DNA of 64,000 nucleotides from Clostridia bacterium (lineage in GTDB: Bacteria; Bacillota; Clostridia; Oscillospirales; Acutalibacteraceae). A program made the position numbers and the translations under genes. The DNA is taken from contig JAFUIO010000029.1 in NCBI GenBank assembly GCA_017468425.1, positions 1 through 64,000 on the forward strand, given 5' to 3'. Under the pieces are notes generated by a model. That model saw nothing but the letters and a program-made list of their open reading frames with translations. It was not told where the DNA came from and did no database searches. Shown piece after piece: positions 16,948 to 26,316 of this stretch. How positions within the stretch are numbered: position 1 is the first letter of the stretch; the number at the start of each line of letters is the position of its first letter.

Positions 16948-17058
16948 ATCCGCCTCCTGAAAATCATTTTACCACGCTTAAGGATATCACATTTTCATTC
17001 GGATATCAATATATAATCTTTGAAAATTCAGTGCACAGCTCTTACTTTTTATCTGTTA

Positions 17059-17087
17059 TTGTGTAAAAAAATTTTTTGTGTTATAAT
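17059..17087 (+). promoter_or_regulatory. Promoter of uxaB-uxaA
   Basis: TTGTGT (17059-17064), 17 bp, TATAAT (17082-17087) with an extended -10 TGT immediately before it. It lies 97 bp before the uxaB start. Confidence 0.55.
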
Positions 17088-17183
17088 GCAGAAAAGAACA
17101 CAAAGCAGAGCCGCAAGTGCTTCTGAATGTATGGTGTAACAAGAAATATTATCAACAAATAAAGAAATTAAGCGGTGACTGAA

Positions 17184-18500
17184 ATGAAAGAAACCATAAT
17201 TCAATTCGGTGAAGGTAATTTTCTCAGAGGATTTTTCGATTACTTTCTCCATGTAATGAATAAAGAAAAAATCTACGACGGAAAGGCTGTTGTAGTTCAA
17301 CCGAGAGCAAGCGGAAAATGCAGTCTACTCAACAAGCAGAATTGCAGCTATAACCTTTATCTGCGTGGTGTAGAAAACGGCGAAGTGAAAGAAAAACACC
17401 ATTATATTCAGTCAATTTCAAGATGTATTGACCCTTATAAAAATTTTGATAAATACATTTCCCTTGCAGATAATCCCGATTTCAGATTTATTGTTTCCAA
17501 CACAACAGAGGCAGGAATTGAATTTGACGAAACCTGCAGTTATAACGATAAACCCTGCAAATCTTTCCCCGGTAAGCTTACTCAGCTCCTCTACAGACGT
17601 TATAAAAATAATATGGACGGATTTATTTTTCTGCCCTGTGAGCTTATCGACAACAACGGAAATGAACTTAAAAAATGTATTTTGAAATATGCAGAATCCT
17701 GGCAACTCGGAAGTGATTTTACAACCTGGATAAACACAAAAAATACATTTGCAAACACTCTTGTTGACCGCATAGTTACAGGTTATCCCGACGATGAAAC
17801 TACAGAAAAACACCCTGATGACAGATTCCTTGACACAGGAGAAATTTTCCATTTATGGGTAATCGAGGGAGATTTTGAAAATGAACTTCCCCTAAAAAAG
17901 GCAGGCTTCAACGTTATATGGACAAACGATGTAAGCCCGTACAAAAAAATCAAGGTGAGAATTTTAAACGGAGCACACACTTCACTTGTGGCAGGTGCAC
18001 TTCTTTCAGGAATCGAAACAGTAGGCGAAGCAATGAATGATGAAACGGCTTATAACTTTCTTTTGAAAGCAATGAATGATGAAATTCTCCCCACAATCGG
18101 AAAAACCGAAGAAAGTTTATCTTTTGCCGACAGTGTGTATGACCGTTTCAGGAATCCTTTTATACACCACAAATGGAGTGCAATTTCTCTTAATTCAGTA
18201 AGCAAATTTTCCGTAAGAGTTCTGCCCGCAATTCTTGAATACAAAGAGAAAAACGGCTCGTATCCTCCTTGCCTTACAATGGCGCTTGCATATCTTATTT
18301 ATTTTTATAAAAACGGAAATCCTGCAGACAACGAAGATGTTATCTGCAAGATAAAAACGAAAAGCATATCCGATATTCTCAAAGACACCGCTTTATGGCA
18401 GAATGATTTATCAGGTATGGTAGAAAAAGTCGAAGAATACTACGAAAAGATTGATTCGCTCGGTGCAAAGGAAGCAATGAAATGGATTATATCACAATAA
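17184..18500 (+). CDS. uxaB: Tagaturonate reductase (altronate oxidoreductase)
   Basis: 438 aa, mannitol/altronate dehydrogenase family. It reduces D-tagaturonate to D-altronate with NADH in galacturonate catabolism, in the cytoplasm. The N-terminal IIQFGEGNFLRGFFDYFLH is the nucleotide-binding segment typical of UxaB. VSNTTEAGI, LPCELIDNNGNELK and KIKVRILNGAHTS are family signatures (conserved Lys and His in the active site). ATG 17184 is preferred (GGTG at seven bases); a GTG at 17175 lacks a site. Its end overlaps uxaA by 19 bp, so the pair is translationally coupled. The isomerase uxaC and the KDG kinase/aldolase are not in this window. Confidence 0.9.
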   Translation: MKETIIQFGEGNFLRGFFDYFLHVMNKEKIYDGKAVVVQPRASGKCSLLNKQNCSYNLYLRGVENGEVKEKHHYIQSISRCIDPYKNFDKYISLADNPDFRFIVSNTTEAGIEFDETCSYNDKPCKSFPGKLTQLLYRRYKNNMDGFIFLPCELIDNNGNELKKCILKYAESWQLGSDFTTWINTKNTFANTLVDRIVTGYPDDETTEKHPDDRFLDTGEIFHLWVIEGDFENELPLKKAGFNVIWTNDVSPYKKIKVRILNGAHTSLVAGALLSGIETVGEAMNDETAYNFLLKAMNDEILPTIGKTEESLSFADSVYDRFRNPFIHHKWSAISLNSVSKFSVRVLPAILEYKEKNGSYPPCLTMALAYLIYFYKNGNPADNEDVICKIKTKSISDILKDTALWQNDLSGMVEKVEEYYEKIDSLGAKEAMKWIISQ

Positions 18501-19855
18501 ATGAAAAAGATAATGTAGCAGTTGACATTGCCACCGGTCACAAAGTTTCTCTTTGCCGTATTGAAAAAGGTGACGACATAATAAAATACGGCTACCCTAT
18601 CGGTGTTGCAACGGAAAATATTGAAAAAGGCGAAAGTGTGCATTCACACAATATGAAAACAAAATTAGGCGATATTCTTTCTTATGAATACTCGCCACGT
18701 TTTACATTGCCTGAAAAAGAAGAACCTTTTATGATCAATGCCTTTGTACGTAAAAACGGTGATATCGGCATACGTAACGATATTTTCATTATCCCCACGG
18801 TTGGTTGTGTGAACAATATCGCAAAACAACTAAGCGAAAAAACAGATGCCGTTGCGTTTTCCCATCCTTACGGTTGCAGTCAGTTAGGCGGAGATATGAA
18901 AATTACGCAGCTTATTCTCCGCGGACTTATAATGCACCCTAACGCAGGCGGTGTGCTTGTTTTAGGTCTGGGATGTGAAAACAACAACATTAATGAGATG
19001 AAGAAAATTCTCGGTACATTTGATGAAAAGAGAATTAAATTCCTTTCCGTTCAGGATGTTGAAGATGAAATACAACAAGGAGTTAAACTGATTAACGAAA
19101 TCAAAGAAGAAATCAAAGAAGATAAGAGAGAAAGCGTACCTGCCTCAAAGCTTAAAATCGGACTTAAATGCGGTGGCTCTGACGGCTTTTCAGGAATAAC
19201 GGCAAACCCTGTCTGCGGTAAAATTGCCGACAAAATAACTTCTATGGGCGGTATTGCAGTTTTAACAGAAGTGCCTGAAATGTTCGGTGCTGAAACGGTA
19301 CTTTTTGAAAGATGCGTAAACGAAGATATTTTCAGAAAAGCAGTAAAACTCATCAACGATTTCAAGCAGTATTTTAAAAACCACGGTCAGCCTGTTTCGG
19401 AAAATCCTTCGCCCGGTAATAAAGAAGGCGGAATTACAACACTTGAAGAAAAGTCTCTCGGTTGCATTCAGAAAGGCGGAAAAGCACCTGTTACAGATGT
19501 GCTTGACTACGGTGATATTGCAGAAACACCCGGACTCAATTTACTTAACGGACCGGGAAATGACATCGTTTCAACAACTAACCTTTCTGCCTGCGGATGT
19601 CATCTTATACTTTTCACCACAGGCAGAGGCACACCTCTCGGCAGTGCAGTGCCTACAATAAAAATTGCATCTAACGATGCAGTTGCAAAGAAGAAAAGTC
19701 ATTGGATAGATTTTTCCGCTTTCGGTGACGACAAAAGCAAAAAAGCAGAAGATCTTCTTGAACTTATAAAACGCGTTGCAGACGGAGAACAAACTAAAAA
19801 TGAAGTTTGCAAAAACCGTGAAATTGCAATATTCAAAGATGGAGTTACATTGTAA
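18482..19855 (+). CDS. uxaA: Altronate dehydratase
   Basis: 457 aa, D-galactarate/altronate dehydratase family. It converts D-altronate to 2-keto-3-deoxygluconate. The N-terminal ~95 residues are a SAF-type domain (NVAVDIATGHKVSLCRIEKG). The catalytic domain carries PTVGCVNNIA, SHPYGCSQLGGD, GLGCENN, GLKCGGSDGFSGITANP and the C-terminal FTTGRGTPLGSAVPTIKIAS, all typical of UxaA, with cysteines suited to iron binding. It starts inside the uxaB coding region and forms a tight operon with it, feeding pectin-derived galacturonate to central metabolism. Confidence 0.92.
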   Translation: MDYITINEKDNVAVDIATGHKVSLCRIEKGDDIIKYGYPIGVATENIEKGESVHSHNMKTKLGDILSYEYSPRFTLPEKEEPFMINAFVRKNGDIGIRNDIFIIPTVGCVNNIAKQLSEKTDAVAFSHPYGCSQLGGDMKITQLILRGLIMHPNAGGVLVLGLGCENNNINEMKKILGTFDEKRIKFLSVQDVEDEIQQGVKLINEIKEEIKEDKRESVPASKLKIGLKCGGSDGFSGITANPVCGKIADKITSMGGIAVLTEVPEMFGAETVLFERCVNEDIFRKAVKLINDFKQYFKNHGQPVSENPSPGNKEGGITTLEEKSLGCIQKGGKAPVTDVLDYGDIAETPGLNLLNGPGNDIVSTTNLSACGCHLILFTTGRGTPLGSAVPTIKIASNDAVAKKKSHWIDFSAFGDDKSKKAEDLLELIKRVADGEQTKNEVCKNREIAIFKDGVTL

Positions 19856-19885
19856 CACATAAGAATTTATTATGGTGGTATCTGA

Positions 19886-20245
19886 ATGGCAACAATCGAA
19901 GAAGCTTTACAAAAACTGAACAAATCTGATTTCAGAGCAAAATTTCGTTTAAGCGAAAAAGATAAAAAATACATAGACGAAAAAGGAATGGACACAATCC
20001 GTCTGCACGCGGAGGATTTCATCCGCACACGTCTTGCACCCGAAAGCCCTGAAAACGACGGTAAGCAGACTCCTATGAGAGGACATCCCGTTTTTGTTGC
20101 TCAACACGCGTGCGCCTGTTGTTGCAGAAAGTGCCTTAACAAATGGTACAACGTGCCGATAAACACCCCTCTTTCTGAAGCACAACAAAAGAAAATCGTA
20201 AATCTTATTATGGCCTGGATAGAAAAAAACAGAGATATCAGATGA
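19886..20245 (+). CDS. DUF4186 protein
   Basis: 119 aa, cytoplasmic. The family pattern is clear: RLHAEDFIRTRL, HPVFVAQHACACCCRKCLNKW and KIVNLIMAWIEKN. The conserved His-rich HPVFVAQHACACCC and further Cys suggest metal binding or a metal-dependent role, but no function is established for DUF4186. GGTGG lies ahead of the start. It follows uxaA by 30 bp and is probably cotranscribed. Confidence 0.85.
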   Translation: MATIEEALQKLNKSDFRAKFRLSEKDKKYIDEKGMDTIRLHAEDFIRTRLAPESPENDGKQTPMRGHPVFVAQHACACCCRKCLNKWYNVPINTPLSEAQQKKIVNLIMAWIEKNRDIR

Positions 20246-20262
20246 TGATATCTCTGTTTTCT
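20229..20262 (+). terminator. Terminator of the uxaBA-DUF4186 operon
   Basis: AGAGATATCA pairs with TGATATCTCT around five bases, followed by GTTTT. The DUF4186 stop lies in the loop. The convergent gene begins next. Confidence 0.75.
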
Positions 20263-20264
20263 AT

Positions 20265-21926
20265 TTACATATAATTCAGATGTGTGTGCGGGTGATAAAC
20301 GAAAGAAAGAGAAATATTTCCGCTTTCAAGCTGTGTTGTTTTTCCGTCAGAATAAACATACAATCCGCCGTCTGATACAAACAACACATTACCCTTATCT
20401 GTTATCTGATATGCTGAAACATTGTCTGCAACAGTTATAATTTCTTCATCATCGTACAGGTTGAGTGTGCCTTTTTTTGTTTGTGCATTCCAGTTTGTGT
20501 AATAACAGATTCTGTTGAAGTCTTCGTTATAACTTACTCTGTAAACCTCTGCACCCTGTGCAACAAGTTGTTTATTTACATACAAATCGCCCAATCTGCT
20601 GTGTTCTTCTGCAGACAAAGTCCGGTCGACAGCAACTTGCTGAAGATTTTTATAATACAGATTTACTGATTCTTCATTCAAGCTGAAACCGCTGTCATCT
20701 GCAATACCACTATCATACAGCTCTGATTCCGTAACTTCTCCGTCTTCAATAACAATTCTGTAATATTCACGCATATTTGTAAGAAGGTTTGTTTTAGATA
20801 CAATTACCGCACCATCATCATATTCTTTAAGTCCGATTGTTGTATTCTGGTCTTCTGTGCCTACAATGCCTGTGATATCGGTTGTTTCGCCCTCGTCAAC
20901 AAGATAAGTTTTTAACGCATCATCAAAATATATCGCAACAGGAGAGTTTTCATTACAACGGTAGCTTACCATATTTTCTGCAATAGTTGTTTCAACATAC
21001 CCGTCATGGTAACAGAAATACTTTTTCTCCGCATTACTGCCTTTTTCCTTGACATATTTCAGATAATATGCCGAGCCGTCTTCATAGAACACATTTGTAT
21101 TCTCAAAAGGTTCTGCATTGACATTAACCACAATCTGTTCAACCGACATACCTACTGTCTTTTTATAAACAGATGCTCTTTTTCCTGATGTGCTGTATTC
21201 TTTTTTTACAAAAATACAGGATTCACCATCGTCAGCTTCTCTTGTGTACCAGACATCATCTGCAATTTTTTCTGATTTACTGCCTATTTCCTTATAGAAA
21301 AGTCCTTTTAACGAATTGTAATAGAATGCCTCGTGCTCAGGTGCGTACTGATAGGAATAAACATATTGTGCAATTTTTTTGTTCTCTTTTGTATCGCTGT
21401 AATAAAGAGTATCTGCAACACCCTCAAGATATGCAACGGAATCTGCGTGTTTATCGTTAAGAACGCTGAATTCACTTACATTCTCTGCAATTTTCACAGC
21501 CTTTTCTTTAAGGTTATCCGTGCTTTTACAATACAGTGTGCCGTATTCTTTTCCCGTTTTGCCGATGTTATCAAGATAAAAAACTTTCTTGCCGTTTTCA
21601 GAAAGTTTTATATATCCGTCCATTGCGGAATCAGCACTCTGCACATCTTCAATACCGCTTAAAAGCTGTACCGTTCCGCCGTCAGGATAAACTGACATAT
21701 ACAAACTATTGTCTTTTATAAAAAATGCCGTGTCGTTGGCTTTTACATCTTCTATGCTTTCGTTATAAACATTAAGCGTTGTTTCTTCCGTTACTTCTTC
21801 CTCATCGTCAGACCTGCCGCTTAATGTACTTGCAATAACAATAACTGCTGCAACAATAACTACTAAAACTGCCGTCAGAATTGCTATAGTTTTTTTATTC
21901 AATTCAAAAGTTTTACCTTCCTGCAC
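20265..21926 (-). CDS. Membrane-anchored beta-propeller-like protein
   Basis: 553 aa. One transmembrane segment at residues ~13-34 (IAILTAVLVVIVAAVIVIAS) follows a short cytoplasmic start; the remainder is extracellular. The exported part is a series of beta-strand repeats of the type 'KVFYLDNIGKTGKEYGTLYC', 'DTLYYSDTKENKKIAQYVYS' and 'GNVLFVSDGGLYVYSDGKT', suggesting a propeller like DUF5050/TolB-type domains. No catalytic motif. The start used is GTG (AAG-rich site upstream). Its role may be sensing or adhesion; no partner is visible nearby. Confidence 0.65.
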   Translation of the reverse strand: MQEGKTFELNKKTIAILTAVLVVIVAAVIVIASTLSGRSDDEEEVTEETTLNVYNESIEDVKANDTAFFIKDNSLYMSVYPDGGTVQLLSGIEDVQSADSAMDGYIKLSENGKKVFYLDNIGKTGKEYGTLYCKSTDNLKEKAVKIAENVSEFSVLNDKHADSVAYLEGVADTLYYSDTKENKKIAQYVYSYQYAPEHEAFYYNSLKGLFYKEIGSKSEKIADDVWYTREADDGESCIFVKKEYSTSGKRASVYKKTVGMSVEQIVVNVNAEPFENTNVFYEDGSAYYLKYVKEKGSNAEKKYFCYHDGYVETTIAENMVSYRCNENSPVAIYFDDALKTYLVDEGETTDITGIVGTEDQNTTIGLKEYDDGAVIVSKTNLLTNMREYYRIVIEDGEVTESELYDSGIADDSGFSLNEESVNLYYKNLQQVAVDRTLSAEEHSRLGDLYVNKQLVAQGAEVYRVSYNEDFNRICYYTNWNAQTKKGTLNLYDDEEIITVADNVSAYQITDKGNVLFVSDGGLYVYSDGKTTQLESGNISLSFVYHPHTHLNYM

Positions 21927-22023
21927 TTAAATCACTTCTTTCTTGGGGTTACATATTATCACGAAAACTCAATCATGTCAATTTATAAATTGTTAAAAAT
22001 TTTCTTATAATATTTCATCTTCA

Positions 22024-22052
22024 TTGACTTTTTCACCATTCTAATATATATT
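22024..22052 (+). promoter_or_regulatory. Promoter of the GH92-DUF4838 operon
   Basis: TTGACT (22024-22029), 17 bp, TATATT (22047-22052), 31 bp before the ATG with its GGAGGT site. Confidence 0.6.
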
Positions 22053-22083
22053 TAACTTAATAACATATAATGGAGGTTCTTAT

Positions 22084-24336
22084 ATGTGGCAGATAATCAG
22101 AATCATAGTTTCCGTTTTCGTGGCATTTGAAACTGCCTTTGCAGCAATGCTTGGCGGAATTGTAACCAAAAACATCGAAATGCCTCAACCCGTAAAAGGC
22201 GACTTGACGCAATATGTTGACCCGTTTATAGGCACGGGCGGTACGCCCTGGACCTGCGGAATGTTAAGCCCCGCAGCGTGTGCACCCTTCGGTAGTGTAA
22301 GGCTCGGCCCTGACACATCATTTATCGGCGGTGCTTACATAGTAAAAACAAACACATCAGGCTATTATTATGAACAAGGACACATTATGGGATTCAGCCA
22401 CTCAAGGCTTTCAGGCACAGGTGCTGAAGATTATGCAATTTTCAGAATCACTCCTGCAATAGGCAACAGAAAAGCCGATATAATCCCCTATTCTCATAAA
22501 AATGAAGTTGCCGCTCCCGGGTATTATGCTGTTTACCTTAAAAGCCTGGGCTGTCTTGCAGAAATGACTGCAGACCAGCACACAGGTGTACACAGATACA
22601 CTTTCAACCATTCAAAAGATGCACGTCTTTCTCTTGATGTTACAAGTGCATTCAACAACAGACACGCAAACAAAGGCTTTGCAGAATACAACGAAGAAAC
22701 AGGTCTTATAACAGGCGGTGCAGAGCTTCACGCTGCATTCTCCGACAGATATGATGGTCTTCCCTGTTATTTTGCTCTTGAAGCTGACAAAGAAATCAAG
22801 GAATGCAAAATCACAGGTGATGAAAACGACCTTAAGGTTGATATCAACTTCGGCTCTCTTATGAATGAAAGCGTTGAAGTTAAAGTAGGTATCAGCTTTG
22901 TAAGCGTTGAAAATGCACTTCTTAACCTTAAAGAAGAAACAAAGGACCTTGACTTTGACGCAGTTCAGCAGAAAACTGTAAACAGCTGGGATGAACATCT
23001 TTCCCTTATAAAAATGAACAGCAGTGACAACGAAATCAAAACAAATTTCTACACTGCCCTTTACCATACAATGATAATGCCCACAAATTTCACAGACCTG
23101 AACGGTGAATATTTAGGCTTTGACAAGCAGGTACACACCGCTGACGGATATACATACAGAAGCGATATGTCTTTGTGGGATACCTGCAGAAACACACATT
23201 CACTTTACACGCTTATTGAAGAAGAAGTGCAGTACGACTGCCTTCACAGCCTTGTTGAAATGGCAGAAGCAGGCGGTGCTCTTCCCCGTTGGCCTATGGG
23301 TGCAGGTTATGCCGGTTCAATGCAGGGTGACCCCGCAAACATTGTAATTACCGAAAGTTACCTGAAAGGTCTTACCGATTTCGATGTTGAAACAGCATAC
23401 GAATATATGAAAAAATCCTCCGAAGTAAAAGACACTAAAGTCGGCAGAGATTATGTAAACGAATATAATGAATACGGCTATGTTCCCAACGATATTTCAA
23501 AGGGAGATGAATCTGTAAGCCGTACACTTGAATACTCATGGGAAGACGGTGCAATTGCAACTCTTGCAGCTGCTCTCGGCAGAAAAGAAGATGCAGAAAA
23601 ATATGCTGCAAAATCAATGTATTACAAAAACACATTCAACCCTGAAACAAAGTATTTCCAGGCAAGAAATTCTGACGGCAACTTTGAAAGCCATTTCAAC
23701 CCCTACATCACAACATTCTACGATGCAATTATGGTTAAAAAATATGCCGACTGTTACTGCGAAGGCAGTGCAAGACAGTGGAGATGGAGTGCTTTACAGG
23801 ATATAGACGGCATGATTGAACTTTTCGGCTCAAAAGAATACTTTGTTTCCGAACTTGAAGATTTTATGGAAGATGCAGCACCCTCACGTGCTTTCCTTGA
23901 CCCGGGACACGGTTATTGGATTGGTAACCAGCACGATATTCACACACCTTACCTTTTCTCCAACGCAGGCAGAAAAGACCTTACTGATAAATGGGTACGC
24001 TGGACACTCAAAGAACGTTTCAGTTCAGACATCAACGGTCTTGACGGAAACGACGATGGCGGTACAGTAAGTGCGTGGTACGTATTCTCAGCAATGGGAT
24101 TCTATCCCCTTGCAGGTACTGACAAATACTGGATCGGATCACCCAACATCGACAACGCAGAAGTAACTCTTGCAAACGGCAAAACTCTTAAAATTACAGC
24201 AAATAACCAGTCAGACAAAAACGTTTACGTTGAAAAGGTAACATTGAACGGTAACGTTCTTGACGGCACATATATCACTCACGAAGAACTTATGAAAGGA
24301 GGAGAACTCGTTTTCACAATGAGTTCAGAATCTTAA
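22084..24336 (+). CDS. GH92 family alpha-mannosidase
   Basis: 750 aa, usual length for GH92 exo-alpha-mannosidases (calcium dependent, inverting). An N-terminal hydrophobic segment (residues 5-24) marks export. Family signatures: YVDPFIGTGG at the start of the mature protein, HIMGFSHSRLSGTG, SDMSLWDTCRNTHSLYTLI, GGALPRWPMGAGYAGSMQGD (residues ~398-417) and GNDDGGTVSAWYVFSAMGFY (residues ~657-676), the last carrying the catalytic base Asp pair. It would trim alpha-linked mannose from host or yeast glycans outside the cell. The DUF4838 gene follows two bases after its stop. Confidence 0.92.
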   Translation: MWQIIRIIVSVFVAFETAFAAMLGGIVTKNIEMPQPVKGDLTQYVDPFIGTGGTPWTCGMLSPAACAPFGSVRLGPDTSFIGGAYIVKTNTSGYYYEQGHIMGFSHSRLSGTGAEDYAIFRITPAIGNRKADIIPYSHKNEVAAPGYYAVYLKSLGCLAEMTADQHTGVHRYTFNHSKDARLSLDVTSAFNNRHANKGFAEYNEETGLITGGAELHAAFSDRYDGLPCYFALEADKEIKECKITGDENDLKVDINFGSLMNESVEVKVGISFVSVENALLNLKEETKDLDFDAVQQKTVNSWDEHLSLIKMNSSDNEIKTNFYTALYHTMIMPTNFTDLNGEYLGFDKQVHTADGYTYRSDMSLWDTCRNTHSLYTLIEEEVQYDCLHSLVEMAEAGGALPRWPMGAGYAGSMQGDPANIVITESYLKGLTDFDVETAYEYMKKSSEVKDTKVGRDYVNEYNEYGYVPNDISKGDESVSRTLEYSWEDGAIATLAAALGRKEDAEKYAAKSMYYKNTFNPETKYFQARNSDGNFESHFNPYITTFYDAIMVKKYADCYCEGSARQWRWSALQDIDGMIELFGSKEYFVSELEDFMEDAAPSRAFLDPGHGYWIGNQHDIHTPYLFSNAGRKDLTDKWVRWTLKERFSSDINGLDGNDDGGTVSAWYVFSAMGFYPLAGTDKYWIGSPNIDNAEVTLANGKTLKITANNQSDKNVYVEKVTLNGNVLDGTYITHEELMKGGELVFTMSSES

Positions 24337-24337
24337 T

Positions 24338-26233
24338 ATGCAGTACATCAAAGCGATTTTTTGTTTAATTGAAGTTTTGTTTTACAGTATCGGCATTTTT
24401 CCTGCTGATATGAACATCAGCTATGGTGGTGACAAATACGTTGCCCCTGAAATAAAAACAGAAATGTATCTTGTTAAAGACGGCAAATCTGATTTTGTTA
24501 TTGTAACAGAAGAAAACCCTGACGAATGTATTGTAACCGCAACAGAAGAACTTAGAACTTACATCAAAAAGATGTCAGGTGCAGAGCTTGAAATTAAAGA
24601 AGAAACCGAAGTCAGCAAAGACGACAAAATGATTATTGTGGGAGAAACTGAAATCGGTCAGTCAATAAAAGAATTCAAATCAAGCGAAATCAAGGAAGAC
24701 GGCTTCAGACTTTATTCTGACGGAAACCATCTTATAATTTTCGGTGAAGACAGCAGAGGCACACTCTACGGCGTATACTCAATTCTCGAAGATTATCTCG
24801 GTGTGCGTTGGTTTACTCCCAAACTTGAAAAAGTACCCGAAAGCAAAAACCTCGTTATTGACGCAGATATGGATGTACTCAACGAGCCTTCATTTGCAAT
24901 CCGCAGAAACAGTCCTGCTTACGCAGACGACAAATACAGAGCAAGAAACAGAACCAACGTTTCTTTCCACTATGAAGCAAAAGAATACGGCGGTGCACTT
25001 ACATATGTTCTGTGGGATGTAACTCTTGACAGACTTGTACCCGATGCACTTTTTGCAGAGCATCCCGAATATTTCGCACTTCTCCCTGACGGTACAAGAA
25101 GCACAGACCACGTTTGCCTTTCACATCCTGATGTGCTTGATATTGCTGTTGAAAACGCAAGAAAATATATGCGTGAAACGGATAAAGAAACTGCAGACCA
25201 TATTCACATCGGTCAGAAAGATAACCAGAATTATTGCCGTTGCGAAAACTGTGAAGCACTATATGAAAAATACGGCGGTGTATCTGCTCCCACACTCATT
25301 TTCACAAATAATTTTGCAGATGCACTTGATGAAGAATTCCCTGAATTCACTTACACTTTCTACGCTTATAATGAAACCGAAAGACCGCCACAGGATCTGA
25401 CTCTCAGATGCAACAAAAATGTTGTTCCCGTTCTCTGCGAACTCCACCATGCCTGCAGAAGCCATACTCTCGGCACTTGCGGTGCAATTGATGACAATCA
25501 GATTGAAAGTGAGTTTCTAAACATCTACGGCGATAACGAAGATTTCATTGCACAGGATTTCAAAGACTGGACAGTTATTGCAGAAAGAACTTATATTTAC
25601 GATTACACAATCAATTTCCTTTTCAGTGCGCAGTTCTTCTCAAACTTTGAAACAATGCAGTCCACAATGAAATATATGCACGATATCGGCATTACAGGTT
25701 ATGTTTACAACTGCGGTGACGGACATTATGCTGCATTCAACGACCTGAGAAACTATCTCCTTGCAAAGCTTCAGTGGAATGTTGATGCAGATGTTGAATA
25801 CCATATGATGGACTTTATGAATTTCTACTATGGCGAAGACGCTGCACCCTATATCAAGGAAATTCTCGACATTCAGGCAGGTCAGATTAAAGCAACCGCT
25901 CACTCATTTGACTTTGACTGGCATTACCAGTCAGGCTATTACACAATCCCGCAGATTGCAAAGCTTGATAATCTCTGGAAAAAAGCCTGCAATGCAGATA
26001 TTACTGATGAACAGAGATTCCGAGTTGAGGCAGAATCTCTTACCTGGGAATTCTTTAAAGCCAACCAATTCCTTGGCGAATATTTCTTCCTTAACCCTTT
26101 CAGAATGCAGGCGCAGGAAGAGCTTTATGATGAACTTCTCGCCCACGGAATTACAAAGGTTTCATCTTTCTCAACACTTCCCGCAAATAAAGAAGATATG
26201 AACTTCATTCTCCGCCCTATAAACTGGGAATAA
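24338..26233 (+). CDS. DUF4838 / alpha-glucuronidase N-domain-like exported protein
   Basis: 631 aa with an N-terminal hydrophobic export segment. Residues ~60-165 resemble the GH67/GH20 N-terminal domain (ATEELRTYIKKMSGAELEI, FGEDSRGTLYGVYSILEDYL, GVRWFTP). The following ~300 residues match DUF4838 (HIGQKDNQNYCRCENCEALY, TYTFYAYNETERPP). The family is assumed to be glycoside hydrolase-like; the substrate is unknown. The start is two bases after the GH92 stop and no Shine-Dalgarno site precedes it closely (AAGGAGG is ~35 bases back, within GH92), so translation is probably coupled to GH92. The two enzymes may act on the same glycan. Confidence 0.85.
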   Translation: MQYIKAIFCLIEVLFYSIGIFPADMNISYGGDKYVAPEIKTEMYLVKDGKSDFVIVTEENPDECIVTATEELRTYIKKMSGAELEIKEETEVSKDDKMIIVGETEIGQSIKEFKSSEIKEDGFRLYSDGNHLIIFGEDSRGTLYGVYSILEDYLGVRWFTPKLEKVPESKNLVIDADMDVLNEPSFAIRRNSPAYADDKYRARNRTNVSFHYEAKEYGGALTYVLWDVTLDRLVPDALFAEHPEYFALLPDGTRSTDHVCLSHPDVLDIAVENARKYMRETDKETADHIHIGQKDNQNYCRCENCEALYEKYGGVSAPTLIFTNNFADALDEEFPEFTYTFYAYNETERPPQDLTLRCNKNVVPVLCELHHACRSHTLGTCGAIDDNQIESEFLNIYGDNEDFIAQDFKDWTVIAERTYIYDYTINFLFSAQFFSNFETMQSTMKYMHDIGITGYVYNCGDGHYAAFNDLRNYLLAKLQWNVDADVEYHMMDFMNFYYGEDAAPYIKEILDIQAGQIKATAHSFDFDWHYQSGYYTIPQIAKLDNLWKKACNADITDEQRFRVEAESLTWEFFKANQFLGEYFFLNPFRMQAQEELYDELLAHGITKVSSFSTLPANKEDMNFILRPINWE

Positions 26234-26240
26234 AATTTAT

Positions 26241-26275
26241 AACCTGCAAGAATATTTCTTGCAGGTTTATTTTTA
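26241..26275 (+). terminator. Terminator of the GH92-DUF4838 operon
   Basis: AACCTGCAAGAA pairs with TTCTTGCAGGTT around a 3-base loop, followed by TATTTTTATT. Confidence 0.88.
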
Positions 26276-26316
26276 TTCTGCTATAATAAAACCATCATAC
26301 AACGGAGTTGATGTTT

